This document shows, in pieces, positions 42,767-53,496 of a DNA stretch of 64,000 nt. The DNA is taken from contig CAJNOJ010000146.1 of assembly GCA_905250025.1 (NCBI GenBank), positions 1-64,000 on the forward strand, in the 5' to 3' direction. Made by a program: the position numbers and the translations under genes. The notes beneath the pieces are model-generated. The model had not been told where the DNA came from. It searched no databases and saw only the letters and a list, made by a program, of their open reading frames with translations. Positions within the stretch are counted from its first letter, which is position 1. The number at the start of each line of letters is the position of its first letter. Origin of the DNA: Adineta ricciae. Taxonomy: Eukaryota > Rotifera > Eurotatoria > Adinetida > Adinetidae.

Positions 42767-43457
42767 TTATTGGTGCGATATTTTCAAACTTTTCATAACA
42801 TTTTCAAGATCTTGTTTACTCGTATCATCATCATAACTTAATGTAAATAATAAATAATAGCCATCTTTGGTTTTTCTTGTATACTGAATTTGTTTAATCA
42901 CTTTGCCATCGTCTAAGTTCATCATCGACTGTTTTCTAGTAAAAGTATAGCCATTCAAGGTAACAACACGACAATTACTTTCATTAGCATTGTTTGGATA
43001 CGGAACGGGTTCACACTCGTTGTCCAGTTCAGTTCTCTCTGGTACACTTTCAATTATACATATAATAGTTGGATTAGATTTATCTTGTGTTCCATATGGA
43101 TATTTCACAAAACTGAAGAGAGGTAATAACTTGTTTTTTAATCTTGCAGCGGTTAATCCAATCAAATCACTACTATTGATCACTCTTGCATCACCGTACT
43201 GCTGAACTACAGTAGTTAATTGTGTTGTATTCATCAGATGCCATCCTTCCGGCATGTCAATAGTAATACCGAAGAAAAGATTTTCGTAGCGATTGCCATA
43301 CGTATTTTTCAATTCTGTTGGTTCAACTAATCAAGAAACACAACAAATACCACCTTCTATGATAAAAACTTCATTGTGTTAACTTACATATAGGATTTGC
43401 CTTCATCAACGTTAGTAGCGTAACTATTGCCAATGCAGATACCGATTTCGACTTCAT
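42767..43457 (-). CDS. small secreted protein, 209 aa, bacterial lipoprotein/PsbP-like character
   Basis: The ATG at 43457 gives a signal peptide (MKSKSVSALAIVTLLTLMKA). A 61-bp phase-1 intron (43327-43387) joins to exon 2 (42767-43326). The mature protein starts EPTELKNTYGNRYENLFFGI, then TIDMPEGWHLM. It continues with an alternating beta pattern and ends YYLLFTLSYDDDTSKQDLEN..KSLKI. The pattern YxNxxxGIxIxxPxGW...., ending in a helix that starts with a polar run, resembles bacterial secreted proteins with a PsbP/Mog1-like fold. The likeness is from memory and not certain. The single intron sits exactly behind the signal peptide, as when a eukaryotic leader exon is added to an imported gene. 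Role unknown. Confidence 0.65.
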
Positions 43458-43860
43458 CTTTTTTCCTTCTGCAATAGGTACGATCTAATGTTCATCGAGT
43501 ACACGTCTATAAATACGATGAAATGAACGGCTCGTCATGGGATACCGTCTGGCTAACATAGCTTTGATGAGGTGTGAGAAATATCGATTAGAAGATAATT
43601 AGCTACGTGATTGCTTTGCAATTTGGAATGCAGATGTTTCTTTGTAGTTACAGAAAGAAAAAACAAAGCAATTCATCTACCAGCGGGGTATGTTTATCTT
43701 TCTCATACGAGAAATACCAATCTATACAACTTCAATACTTTATTTTTTTGAAGCTGTAATTTCGCAATCGTAAACCATTATTAATATGACTATTCAAGCG
43801 AGATAGAAACAGTTTTCAGCTACTATTCACATTAGTTTTTATTTCAAGATCTTTCCAGAT
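43458..43860. other. intergenic, no gene seen
   Basis: Upstream of the secreted-protein gene; nothing recognised. Confidence 0.35.
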
Positions 43861-44058
43861 GGTTTTTATGGCCAGTTCCGTCAAAGTAAACAACGTGAGG
43901 ATCACGCTAAACTTCTATTCACTTGGTTCGATGCAAACATATGTAATTTCGATAGTTCAACCCAATGTATCGACTTCATCGCGTACCTTACCACCAGATC
44001 GATATTCTTAATTCTTTCATCCTCACACCCATCCCGTGCTGCACTAAAACTGACATAA
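43861..44058 (+). pseudogene. fragment resembling the N-terminal domain of bdelloid ADP-ribosyltransferases
   Basis: An open stretch without ATG reads REDHAKLLFTWFDANICNFD, then SSTQCIDFIAYLTTRSIFLI, LSSS, and stops at 44058. The order LxWFDANIxN..D..QCIDF......FLI.S.S matches the domain before the catalytic ART domain in bdelloid ART genes. Compare LENYLVLFVNINDG..SYIHNLRYYTNIFLIISG in the intact gene at 56856-59396. There is no catalytic part nearby. A second frame is also open over part of this region, so confidence is modest. Confidence 0.4.
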
Positions 44059-44826
44059 TCTAATCTAAGCTATTATTAACACTAAAAAGGATTTAGTCGA
44101 TACGCTTGAAGCGGCTAATTGTGCTCAAATTAAGTTGTTTTGACACATCAACGCTGATGAGAATGATTTAGATATTTAAAAAAGAAAAAGTACATTCTCT
44201 CGTTTTATTAATAGAATCTGAATGTCAATTTTACTCTTTTATTATTAGCAGGCAAGCTAATAATCGTTAACCATACGACGAGAAGCGAAGGAACAACTAT
44301 GATTTATCGCCCACGGTTAAAGTTACTAAAAAGAATTATTTTAAGAATTTTCATGGTTTATTTTGGCTTCAATAGATTAAATAATACATAACTACTAAGA
44401 AAAGACTATCAATATACTTAAGCTAAGTTTTTAGTATAATCGCACCTAATTTCGTATTCTATTCTTTATTTCAACAGATATATTCACCATATCATGAAGT
44501 ATTACTTAGTATTTAGTTCAAATAGGAGGTGGCAAACGTTTTTCCACCAGAGAAGTCATGAGCATATCTTCTTGCAAACGTATTAGACGAGAAATGTTCA
44601 TTTTTAATCATATATCAGTACCTGATATCGAGCAGAACTTTTGTTCACCACATTCAAACAAGAACAAAAAGCTTAGTTCTCAATTTACACTTATCGTTCA
44701 TAGTTACATAGTTCATATCAAAATAATCCTCATGTTTTTATCTTTTCAGACTAAAATCTGGTCGACATCGGTGAACTCCAGGAACAATTTATACTTCGTA
44801 GACAATTACATTGTACTTCACTGAAT
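44059..44826. other. intergenic, no gene seen
   Basis: AT-rich sequence upstream of the next receptor; nothing supported. Confidence 0.35.
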
Positions 44827-45843
44827 ATGTTGGATAGAAGTCAAGTCTTTCACTCTGTTTTAACTTTAATTACAATTGGTAATAGTTCATTTACATGTCT
44901 CGTATCATTGATTGTTTTGATTAAATGTATCTATCACCTTTTTTTAAAACGTGTCAGTCAAGACGACAAAATAGTTATTCTTCATAGTTCGAATCTGTAC
45001 TTTTTCATAATGATAAGTACAATTCTGTTGACAATCTTTCATACTCAAACAATCATCGGTGATTTGTATGGTAGTCACTTTCAATCTAAACGATGTATAT
45101 TCTTAGGAAATCTTCTAATTGTTGCTAGTTCAAATATTTACATGGCTTCGGTTTCCAAGGTACAGACCAGACAACTAAGAACTTTCTTCCAGGTTGACAA
45201 AGTCATTTTCGTTTTCTAGGCGCTCTACCGGCTGTCTCGTGTAATTCATCAACAGTGTCGATGCTTTCAACGTACACGATTTTATATAATAACACCATTA
45301 GTTCAAATTAGTCTATCGCTTTTACTACTTTGTCCACTTTTCCTTTGGGAGGCGGTGGTTTATCTCCCCCGTGAACATTATTGCTTTGTTTCCCAGACGA
45401 ACTTTCGGGGTATTCTATGGGCAGTATTTAGTATTTATATTGTTCCAATCATTTGCATACTAACAATCTACGTTCGTATTACGATGTATATCAATAAAGA
45501 ACGAAAGACTCAAACGAAAATTATTCGACGTCGACAGAGCCGTGATGTTGTAGTCATTCAACGGATACTTATCACAGTTGGTTTGTTAACACTAGCAGGT
45601 GCTCCTGCAGCGTTTTTCCTAATACGATTGTTGATTACCGGAAATATCCATCCATTAACATCACGTGTCACATGGTTGATAGCAGGTGTGTGTCTGACAG
45701 GATTAAGCGTAACATTGACCTTTTCCATACCCCAATTAAAAAGTATTGTTTTGAAAAATTCTACACCAAGTCAGACTATTTCGATGTCAACTGAGACGAC
45801 GACAAATGGAATTCAAATGAGGCTCAGCACGAATAAAAAATAA
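44827..45843 (+). CDS. rhodopsin-like 7TM receptor, 338 aa, two exons
   Basis: The ATG at 44827 starts an extracellular N-terminus with a glycosylation site (GNSS). Exon 1 (44827-45159) holds TM1-TM3 (FTCLVSLIVLIKCIY, NLYFFIMISTILLTIF, CIFLGNLLIVASSNIYMASV). A 60-bp phase-0 intron (45160-45219) joins to exon 2 (45220-45843), which holds TM4-TM7 (LVQISLSLLLLCPLFLWEAV, ILWAVFSIYIVPIICILTIY, ILITVGLLTLAGAPAAFFLI, WLIAGVCLTGLSVTLTF). The DRY site is replaced by SKALYR, as in other bdelloid-expanded receptors. The TM3 cysteine is present (KRCIF). The cytoplasmic tail is S/T-rich. Ligand unknown. The frame is intact when spliced. Confidence 0.87.
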
Positions 45844-46009
45844 AAATGTGCTCTATGAGCATGTCGAATGAGTCAGTTTTACTATGAAAGAACGGAAAAA
45901 GTAAAGCGATAACGATTCGTCTATATAACAGGCAATGCTATTTTGCCACCATATATAAGCACGTTATGTCATCATATTCGCAAATTGAGTAATTTCATTC
46001 ACAGTATCA

Positions 46010-47546
46010 ATGACAGATCAATCAAATCGATTCATCGTTGAAGATGCTCTTGATGATGATAATAGTGTGGTTAGATTGTCATCGGAAACAATGGAAAAAT
46101 TACAATTATTTTGCGGTGATGCTGCTAAGTTCAAAGGAAGAAAACGACGGCAAACAGTTTCATTGGTATTATCGGACGATTCATGCCAACATGATCGTAT
46201 ACGAATGAATAAAGTCATGCAGCATAATCTACGAGTTCAACCAGGTGATATTGTTACATTTCAAGAATGTCAACATGTTAGTTATGGTAAACGTGTTTAT
46301 ATTTTGCCGTATGCTGATCTTCTAAGTGATATTACTGATGATATGTTAAACGAGCATTTACAATCTTATTTTCGTGATGCTTATCGACCAGTTTACATTG
46401 GCGATACATTCAATCTTCAAATAGGAACGAATACAGTAGAATTTAAAGTTATAGAAACAGATCCAAATCCGTACTGTATCGTCGCACCAGAAACAGTCAT
46501 TGACAACAAAGGTGAACCAATCAGTCGAATCGAAGAACAATACTCCAGCAATGAAGTTGATTTTCTTGATGTTGCTGGTTATGACGATATCAAAAAGTGT
46601 TTACAAGAAAGTGTTCAGGGGATTTTAAACTTTCAAAATACCAACCACAAATTTCTTACATTCGGTCTACGATTTCCAACNAAATTGTAGATTCATTTTC
46701 TCATAGTCTAGAGAAATTGTACTTTAAACTTTTCCTTTCAATCAGTATTTTACAAGAACAATATACTGAAATATAATCTTCGTGCAGCATTCGATAAAGC
46801 TCGTCAGACTGCTCCGTGCATGCTCCTTATCGACGAACTTGATTATGTGTGTAAGTAGATATAACATGAATATTACATTTCAATCACCTATCTACAGTTG
46901 AAAGCCAGACAATGGATAATGTTACCAATCAGTTGTTGACGGAGATCGATGGACTCGCTCCCCAGTCACAAGTCATTCTAATTGCGGCAACAAATCGGCC
47001 TGAGTTGTTTCACCAAACATTTCTTCGACCCGGTACAAATTTCCATTGTTTTTTTTTGATAATGCTAATTGCTCGAGTCTTGTTTCAGGTCGTTTGGATG
47101 AGAAAATGTTGGTTCCACTTCCTGATCAAAAAGCTCGAGAAACTATCGTCAATATCACATTGAAAAGTTACTCTGCAATGACAGATGCTGATATCATATC
47201 TATAGCCCAAACCTTAGAAGGAGCTACAGGCGCTGATATTGTCGCATTTTGTCAAAAAGCATGTAAAACAGCTATTCGAGAAATGATTGAAAACGAGTCA
47301 CAGAAGGAGCGATTGAATCCAGATATTCACTCAGATGTTTGCATCCGAAGAGATCATTTTGAACAAATATGGCGAACTCTGCCCCGTGTGTGTCTGACCA
47401 ATGATGAATATAAAAAATACGAAGTTTTTACTCAAAAATGGCAGCCATTTGAGAGATTCAATTGCTTATTTCCAAAATCTGCTGACAATCCTGAAGGTAA
47501 ACAAGCATCGAAAGCTTACACCGATGATGACGATCTATATGAGTAG
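46010..47546 (+). CDS. p97/VCP/CDC48-type AAA ATPase paralogue, interrupted by an assembly gap
   Basis: The first exon (46010-46680) starts NRFIVEDALDDDNSVVRLSS and holds the p97 N-domain (RVQPGDIVTFQECQHVSYGK, VYILPYADL, DAYRPVYIGDTF, EFKVIETDP, PEPISRIEE-like GEPISRIEEQ). The start of a D1 region follows (DFLDVAGYDDIKKCLQE). After the N at 46681 come the D2 end: NLRAAFDKARQTAPCMLLID with the Walker B ELD, NQLLTEIDGL, AATNRPELFHQTFLRPG, RLDEKMLVPLPDQKARETI, sensor/helical region and the p97-like C-terminal DDDDLYE. Exons after the gap are about 46746-46850, 46898-47032 and 47089-47546, in phase. p97 unfolds ubiquitylated proteins. Most of D1 and the first part of D2 (both Walker A sites) fall in the gap, so activity cannot be judged. 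The divergence (MLLIDELDYV for VLFFDELDSI) marks it as a paralogue rather than the main VCP gene. Confidence 0.85.
46681..46782. repeat. assembly gap N plus 101-bp sequence duplicated in inverse orientation at 48075
   Basis: The N is at 46681. Positions 46682-46782 (AAATTGTAGATTC to AATCTTCG) recur without visible mismatch as the reverse complement at 48075-48175. Identity ends sharply at both sides; the length is exactly 101 bp. Confidence 0.85.
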
Positions 47547-49126
47547 ATATAAAACAACACCAACGATTCGTTTTTTTTTTCGTTTTATTTTTATACACGA
47601 ATATCTCATAGTATATATATATAGCCAAGAATAAAAGCAATTGGAAAAGTTTGACAATGTATATACAATCACTTCTGATCGCAGTCTGCTACAATTTGCC
47701 GAGAACAATCGGCGATCAAATCATTTAAGCGAATAATTAAATTTCTCGTTGGTTACTCTTTCATTGAGGTGATCTTGAGTATCACAATGATATATATTTT
47801 GAGCAGATGTTATCAACGAATACTCATTGAAATCTGCAATTTCAATACTATATTCTTTATCATAGTATCTGATCGTTCTCTGCAACTTCTGAAGAGAGTT
47901 TTGCTCGGAATAAAAATGTCTTAAATAAATACTTTTCTTTCTTTCCTCGCGATTTAAGTTACTTATGCACATGTTTTAGATTTCCTTTGCAAAAGCATAC
48001 TACTACTGCTGACTTGTAGAGTCATTGTAGCACCTATAATATCAACTGATTCACATTCTGTGTGCGAATTCAAGCGAAGATTATATTTCAGTATATTGTT
48101 CTTGTAAAATACTGATTGAAAGGAAAAGTTTAAAGTACAATTTCTCTAGACTATGAGAAAATGAATCTACAATTTAACATCTCGGTCTTTTACTTCATTA
48201 GAGTTACAAAACAACCAATTACCTCTTCATATTTAGATTCCTTAACAAAGAGATGTGTAAAAACATCTGTGTGACATAAAAGAGAGGAGTTTTATAATAG
48301 AACACCACAGTATAGCAGCTGATGTCGTCCATCGCATGCTGAATAGCATAGGCAGTATAATGAGCTGTATATTACTCGATCTGTATATTCATTCAATGAT
48401 TCTCATAGTAGTTATTCTCGTTCTTCCTATGTATTGTTGTTTATTTCCACAATGTTCTTCGACGTCCTCGTATTTTACTTTCAACATCATCGTTCGATGA
48501 TAATGTTTCATTGATGCTTATCGCTAACACATATATCGTCTGTCTAATATTTCCTATATGATGGATATTAGTGCTTCGCTCGAACATCAACTGAGGATCT
48601 TTCACTTTTCAAAGATTTCATCTACCTTGATAATTCAACTTTTTTCTCGATCACAAATGTGTATTATTTATATCTTAATAAGTCAACTCCATCTGAGTTA
48701 TCTCTTGCAAGCACTTTACCTATTTCTTCGCGTTGCCTATACTTAAAAATAAGTGCACAGTATCAATCCAAAATATTTGGTTTTACATTTCTTAACTCGT
48801 TAAGAGACATCCTTTCTAGGAGATTATTAACCATTATCCACTATCTGTAAATTCGATGTAATGATACGTGTAAAACAAAGTCCTTTATAAAATAAAGTCG
48901 CTTATTACAAAACCTCGACACAGGTAGATTCGATGACGATAATGTGCGGATGAACGGAACTATTCGTCTGGCAGAACAACATTTCTCTTCACAGATTTAT
49001 TCTCGAAAAGATCAGGAAAGAAATATAATCAAATATTGGTGTCGGTTTGGTTCTCTCATAAGTCTGTAAAGTACGAGTGATGTGTAGAGGTGATCTGCTT
49101 GGTAGTGGTCACACTGATAAAGTAAT
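47547..49126. other. intergenic; holds the inverted 101-bp copy (48075-48175)
   Basis: The poly(A) signal AATAAA of the p97 paralogue is at 47630, after a TATATATATA tract. No gene was recognised in the remaining 1.5 kb. The copy of the p97 intron/exon sequence at 48075-48175 is out of context. Confidence 0.5.
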
Positions 49127-50589
49127 CTAGTTGTCTATCATTTGCTGTAGCGTATCCATGCATCGATTGCGAATTGTCATTAATGTGCTCGCAGGAATGA
49201 GAGGACAGGCGATACCGAACATCATCGTCAGGACACCATTGACTGTCTGAACAATAGTGAAAGGAAACGGAGCTCGAAGAAGATTGAAGAATGGAGTCGC
49301 GCCTATGAGCTGCCATGGACCGTATTGTTCAACGAACGGCAGCACGCCCCAACTGGACGTACCAAATGTTGGTATATAGGCCGCTCGGATTGGACTCAGG
49401 GACATTTCATAGACCTTCGCAGTGAACAAACCACATGCGAGTATTTGACCGGCGTTGACGCACGCATTCGTATGTCGACTATAGGTGTGTGCCAACTGCC
49501 ATAAATCTTCGGGTGTTTTGGGTGCAGCGCTCACGGGTAGACTAAATGGCACAATGCCAGAAGCGTGGTACGCTAAATCGTGATTAGGAACTGGCGGCAT
49601 ACAGCGTCGTCGAGTATCAGCGCTCAGCGTAAAGATCATGGTTGCATCTCGACCATCTCTGACTTGTATCAAGGTAGCCGTTATCGCTAAGATAGCGCTG
49701 GTCACAGCAGATGTCACCGTTACTCCATTCTGACGACATTTTACTAGTAACTTGGCCGTCATTTCTTTGCTCAACACGCCGTGAATAATTTCCGTATGGC
49801 AGTAATGATCCATCTCATTGATATCGAAATCAACTTCGGCGAAGGGCACTCTTGCGACAGGTAATCTGTTAGCTATAAGTGTATGAATTGTGGAGAAAAA
49901 GAATCGACTCAGCGTGAGAATTCGATTAACAACCGACAGACTGTTACGAATCGCAGCCTCCATCGAAATTCCCCAAGGCAACGGTTGCTCACATGCATGT
50001 CCGGTGTTGTCCGAGAGGATCTGCAGCAGTTCATGTGCAGCATTACTCATAGACTGACCATCAGAAATGCAATGCTCACACATGAGCACCACTTCGCGAA
50101 ACCCATTTGGATCGTCTTTATCATTCGGATCCTAAAATAATCTTTGTGTATTGTGTTTTCTATAATCTCGCGTGATTGGACTCTTACTTGTAACAACCAC
50201 AGTTTAGCCATTGGATCACCGATGTTGATGGGGTCCTTTTCTCGTCTGGGCCATTCTTGCAACCAAAAATGATTACGTTCCTCGCGCTTGCGTGGTAGTT
50301 CTTCGATAGGTAGTTGTAACTTTTCGTCTTCTTCGAACATGAAGCAGTCGCGATTGGTCGGATGTGCTCGAAGACGGCTTCGCAGAGCAGGATGGCGACG
50401 TTGGAGACGAGCAACAGCTGCGTTCAGCTGTTCGAGAGAAATGTACGGTCCTTGCAAATAAAGAACTTCTCCTAGCCGGCTGACACCATGAAAGCGTTGT
50501 GTTAGTTTAATCAGAGCATTCTCCGTAGAAGTGCACACGTGTTTTTCAGGACTAGTGTCAAATGCTCTTTTCCGAAAATAACGGGCCAT
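49127..50589 (-). CDS. stand-alone condensation-domain acyltransferase, 468 aa
   Basis: Exon 1 is 50188-50589. A 56-bp phase-0 intron (50132-50187) leads to exon 2 (49127-50131). The fold is that of NRPS condensation / PapA / chloramphenicol-acetyltransferase-like enzymes. The N-terminus has LYLQGPYISLEQLNAAVARL, QRRHPALRSRLR, the usual start of a condensation domain. The catalytic HxxxD motif is at 154-158 (MCEHCISDGQSM). Later blocks are VTSAVTSAILAITATL, a MIFTLSADTRRR strand and a GTSSWGVLPF-like floor loop. No carrier-protein or adenylation domain is nearby, so it would act alone, joining an acyl-CoA or acyl thioester to an alcohol or amine. GC content is higher than its neighbours'. Together with the rarity of such genes in animals, this suggests horizontal origin. 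Substrates unknown. Confidence 0.85.
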
Positions 50590-50708
50590 GATGAGAGCTC
50601 ATGAAGTCAAGAATCTACAATTGATAGTTTAGTAATAAAATCGTTCTTGATCGTTGATTCTTTTATACGTGTTCGCTCGCTATACAGTACAATCGATAAA
50701 CGACATCA

Positions 50709-50957
50709 CAGGGGTGGCGCGGCTGGGGGTGTGACATCCTCCCAATCTTCACAAATTTCTTGTTTTTTGCTCACCACTTTACGCCTATTCTTAGAAACTT
50801 TTAGACATAATCTTAAAATTGATGAAAATTCATCGATGTCTCGCCAATTTTTTGGAAGTCAGGACAGTTCCGCAGAATAGTCACACTTTTCGAACTTTTA
50901 GTTTAAAAAATCGCAACACCCCCCCCCCCCCATGTTGGGTGAGTCGCGCTACCCCTG
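50709..50957. mobile_element. non-autonomous hAT-type element (MITE E), 249 bp
   Basis: The terminal inverted repeats are CAGGGGTGGCGCGGCT (50709) and AGTCGCGCTACCCCTG (50957). An 8-bp direct repeat ACGACATC flanks it (50700-50707 and 50958-50965), with one extra A on the left. CAGGG termini and 8-bp target duplications are hallmarks of hAT transposons. The interior is non-coding and includes a C14-type homopolymer at about 50917-50931. Confidence 0.85.
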
Positions 50958-50965
50958 ACGACATC

Positions 50966-52007
50966 TTTCGAATGTTTCGTATGTGTCAACTGAAAAGTTG
51001 GGTTTTGTGATCAGCCCATTACACTCTGTCAGATGACATGATGTAAAACACGAAAAAAGTTCTATTTGAAGTTTAACTTTCCAATATGTCATGCCTCTAT
51101 TAAAATGAGCACAAAAATGGAGTGATCTCGTGCAACGATATGTTTATTTTGGAGAAAAAGGAGTAAAACTTAGATTTATTCTACTTTCAATGTATCTTCG
51201 CGATAGCTACATTCCTAGTTGATAATCTCTGTTTAAGCCCAGTATCAGTCAGCTGAATTTCTGTTTGTCGCATAAGAACTCACGTACAGTGTGCAACGAG
51301 TAATATTCGATAAAAAAAACTCTAAACCAATTATATGCACTTTGTGGGAATAAAACAATATCATCTTTTTCTTGCGTTCTTCTCTGTCTGCCAGTATGGT
51401 GTGCTTGGCATAGAGTTTCAAAGTTGATAGCCGCGCTTCGGCTTAGAAAGGAAAAGAAAAAACTGCACCACGAGGGTGTACGAGATGATACATCACTAAG
51501 ATGATTGACATTCGCTTGTGATAATTTTCATTCATTGTAGTTAACTGTTTTGAACTGAACATATTTGAACTATTTTAGATACGAGGACTGGAAAATTTTC
51601 AGTTATATTCTTTTACGTTACTCTGATGGCAAAAATCAGACTATCATGGTAAACAGAATTAATAAGGATAGTAAGGTCATTGAGATGCCCATAGCAAATG
51701 AATTAAAGCTTTTGTACTGCAAAGACGTTATTTGATAAACGAGCGATCTTTATGACTCATATTGTCTTCCACGCTGAAAGACTATAAACAATCTATTTCA
51801 AAATTATGCTATAATCGCAAACAACTTCATACATATACAGCCAAATCATGTTATTAGTATTCACAAACATCTGTACAAGTTATTTGTTATTCCAGATCTA
51901 ATTATTAATAACATTTCTATCAAAACTTGTTGTTGTTACTTAACTGTATTTCTTTGCACATTTTGTTCCGTATCTACTGACAAAGTCTCCAAGGGAGAAA
52001 AAATACA
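50966..52007. other. intergenic, no gene seen
   Basis: AT-rich; no conserved segment recognised. Confidence 0.4.
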
Positions 52008-53264
52008 TTAAAAAAAATCGGTGGTTGTTAGAATTGCCGCGAAGATCGAGCCACAAGCAATTCCAAAGTATAACGCTGTTACCATCAGATACATGGCTCT
52101 TTCATAATTATTAATCCCGGTGATTGCTTTTGTACAGTTCATAAACGAAACAGTTGCTACAAGACCGTTGGTGATTCCTAGTAAAGTAACAATGATGAGA
52201 AAAAGAATATTATTTATACTATGACGAAAGACGATAATCAGAACAAATATAGTTCTGAGTAATGATGACAATAAACATATTTTCGATGAAAAATACTGGT
52301 TGACATTATTCGCACAGATCCGCCCAATCAAGTCTCCTAAATTGTACGCTCCTACAACGAATGGTGAACACCACCAAAGATGGCCATCATATTTGAACCA
52401 ACCGTGCGTTGTCACATTGCAAGATACGCCTGGCCACAGTACTAACGTAATGAAAAACGTGTAGAATTGTACAAATAAATGAATTTTTACAATCTTAATC
52501 AACGCCCAATAAGAATGTTCATCCTCAATCAAATTTAGCTTAATCCGAGCATGAGTATCAGTCTTTTCTTGTTGAAATGCTAACATTTGCTGTTTGATTC
52601 GAATATCCACTGATGGAACACGTATCAATTGATGATAAACATACATGGCAACGAAACATAGAAGAATTTCCACACTGATAAATATGTAAAACGCTAATTG
52701 ATCATGATCAATACTACTATGGATAAGTAGAACCACTAGACGTATGATGGTATCGACTATAACATTAGCGATTCCGGCTATCGCAACACCCACTTGAATA
52801 GCTTGTAAAAATGATTTACGAGGAAAGAAACCACCGATAGCGTATATAGGCGATTCAATTAATGTGTTCAAACCACCAGTAATTGCAAAAGCAATCAGTA
52901 ATATGCTCGGATTACTCCAGCATATAAGAAAAGTACCGACAACAATGCAACCGATGAGTCCAGATATTACTCGTTTGGTGAATCCATATTTATAGACACC
53001 TGTTAACTGCAATATATTCGCAAGGAACACACTAATTCCATAGACGGAAACTCCCCAAAATTCCACATGGCTTGTCGGATAAAACTTGACAAAGTAATTT
53101 TGTGCAGTTACCAGCGTTTGATACATCCATAGAGCAACTATACTCAAGAAGAAAAGACGCCAATAGATCCTATCGTGATCCTTCGAACATTCGTCCTCCA
53201 TCTCTTCTCGTGAACTCGTTCGTATCGCATTCAGCGGTAACACCTCATCTTTACGATCATCCAT
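52008..53264 (-). CDS. equilibrative nucleoside transporter (ENT/SLC29 family), 418 aa
   Basis: The start is the ATG at 53264 (MDDRKDEVLPLN); the reading frame upstream begins only with TTG. It is a single exon with 11 hydrophobic segments, a cytosolic N-terminus and a large central cytosolic loop (VPSVDIRIKQQMLAFQQEKT) between TM6 and TM7. ENT hallmarks are visible: FYTFFITLVLWPGV in TM7, FVVGAYNLGDLIGR in TM8 (NxxDxxGR), ITNGLVATVSFM in TM10, and ALYFGIACGSIFAAI in TM11. These carriers move nucleosides down their gradient across the plasma membrane or organelle membranes. Length is close to the family norm (about 450). It lies close to the fold-back element whose left arm begins about 230 bp upstream. 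Intact. Confidence 0.88.
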   Translation of the reverse strand: MDDRKDEVLPLNAIRTSSREEMEDECSKDHDRIYWRLFFLSIVALWMYQTLVTAQNYFVKFYPTSHVEFWGVSVYGISVFLANILQLTGVYKYGFTKRVISGLIGCIVVGTFLICWSNPSILLIAFAITGGLNTLIESPIYAIGGFFPRKSFLQAIQVGVAIAGIANVIVDTIIRLVVLLIHSSIDHDQLAFYIFISVEILLCFVAMYVYHQLIRVPSVDIRIKQQMLAFQQEKTDTHARIKLNLIEDEHSYWALIKIVKIHLFVQFYTFFITLVLWPGVSCNVTTHGWFKYDGHLWWCSPFVVGAYNLGDLIGRICANNVNQYFSSKICLLSSLLRTIFVLIIVFRHSINNILFLIIVTLLGITNGLVATVSFMNCTKAITGINNYERAMYLMVTALYFGIACGSIFAAILTTTDFF

Positions 53265-53496
53265 CGTGATGCACAAACCAAGAGATGCTTCCTACGTTCG
53301 TTATATTCGCAAATAACACTCGTCACGTTGTACAGAACGAAAAATACTTCGATCGTCATATTTTTTCCACGCTCATATTTATCAATAACTTTCAAAAACA
53401 AACAGTTATTTATCACATGCTCGTCACACCACACGATATGCCCTCTTCTACACGCAGAGTCTTCGGACTCCTTTCCAAACACGAAACAGTTTTCAT

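Noticed and set aside
48558-48850. Two overlapping plus-strand frames rich in S and L
   Set aside because: They overlap each other in different frames and show no domain; likely chance.
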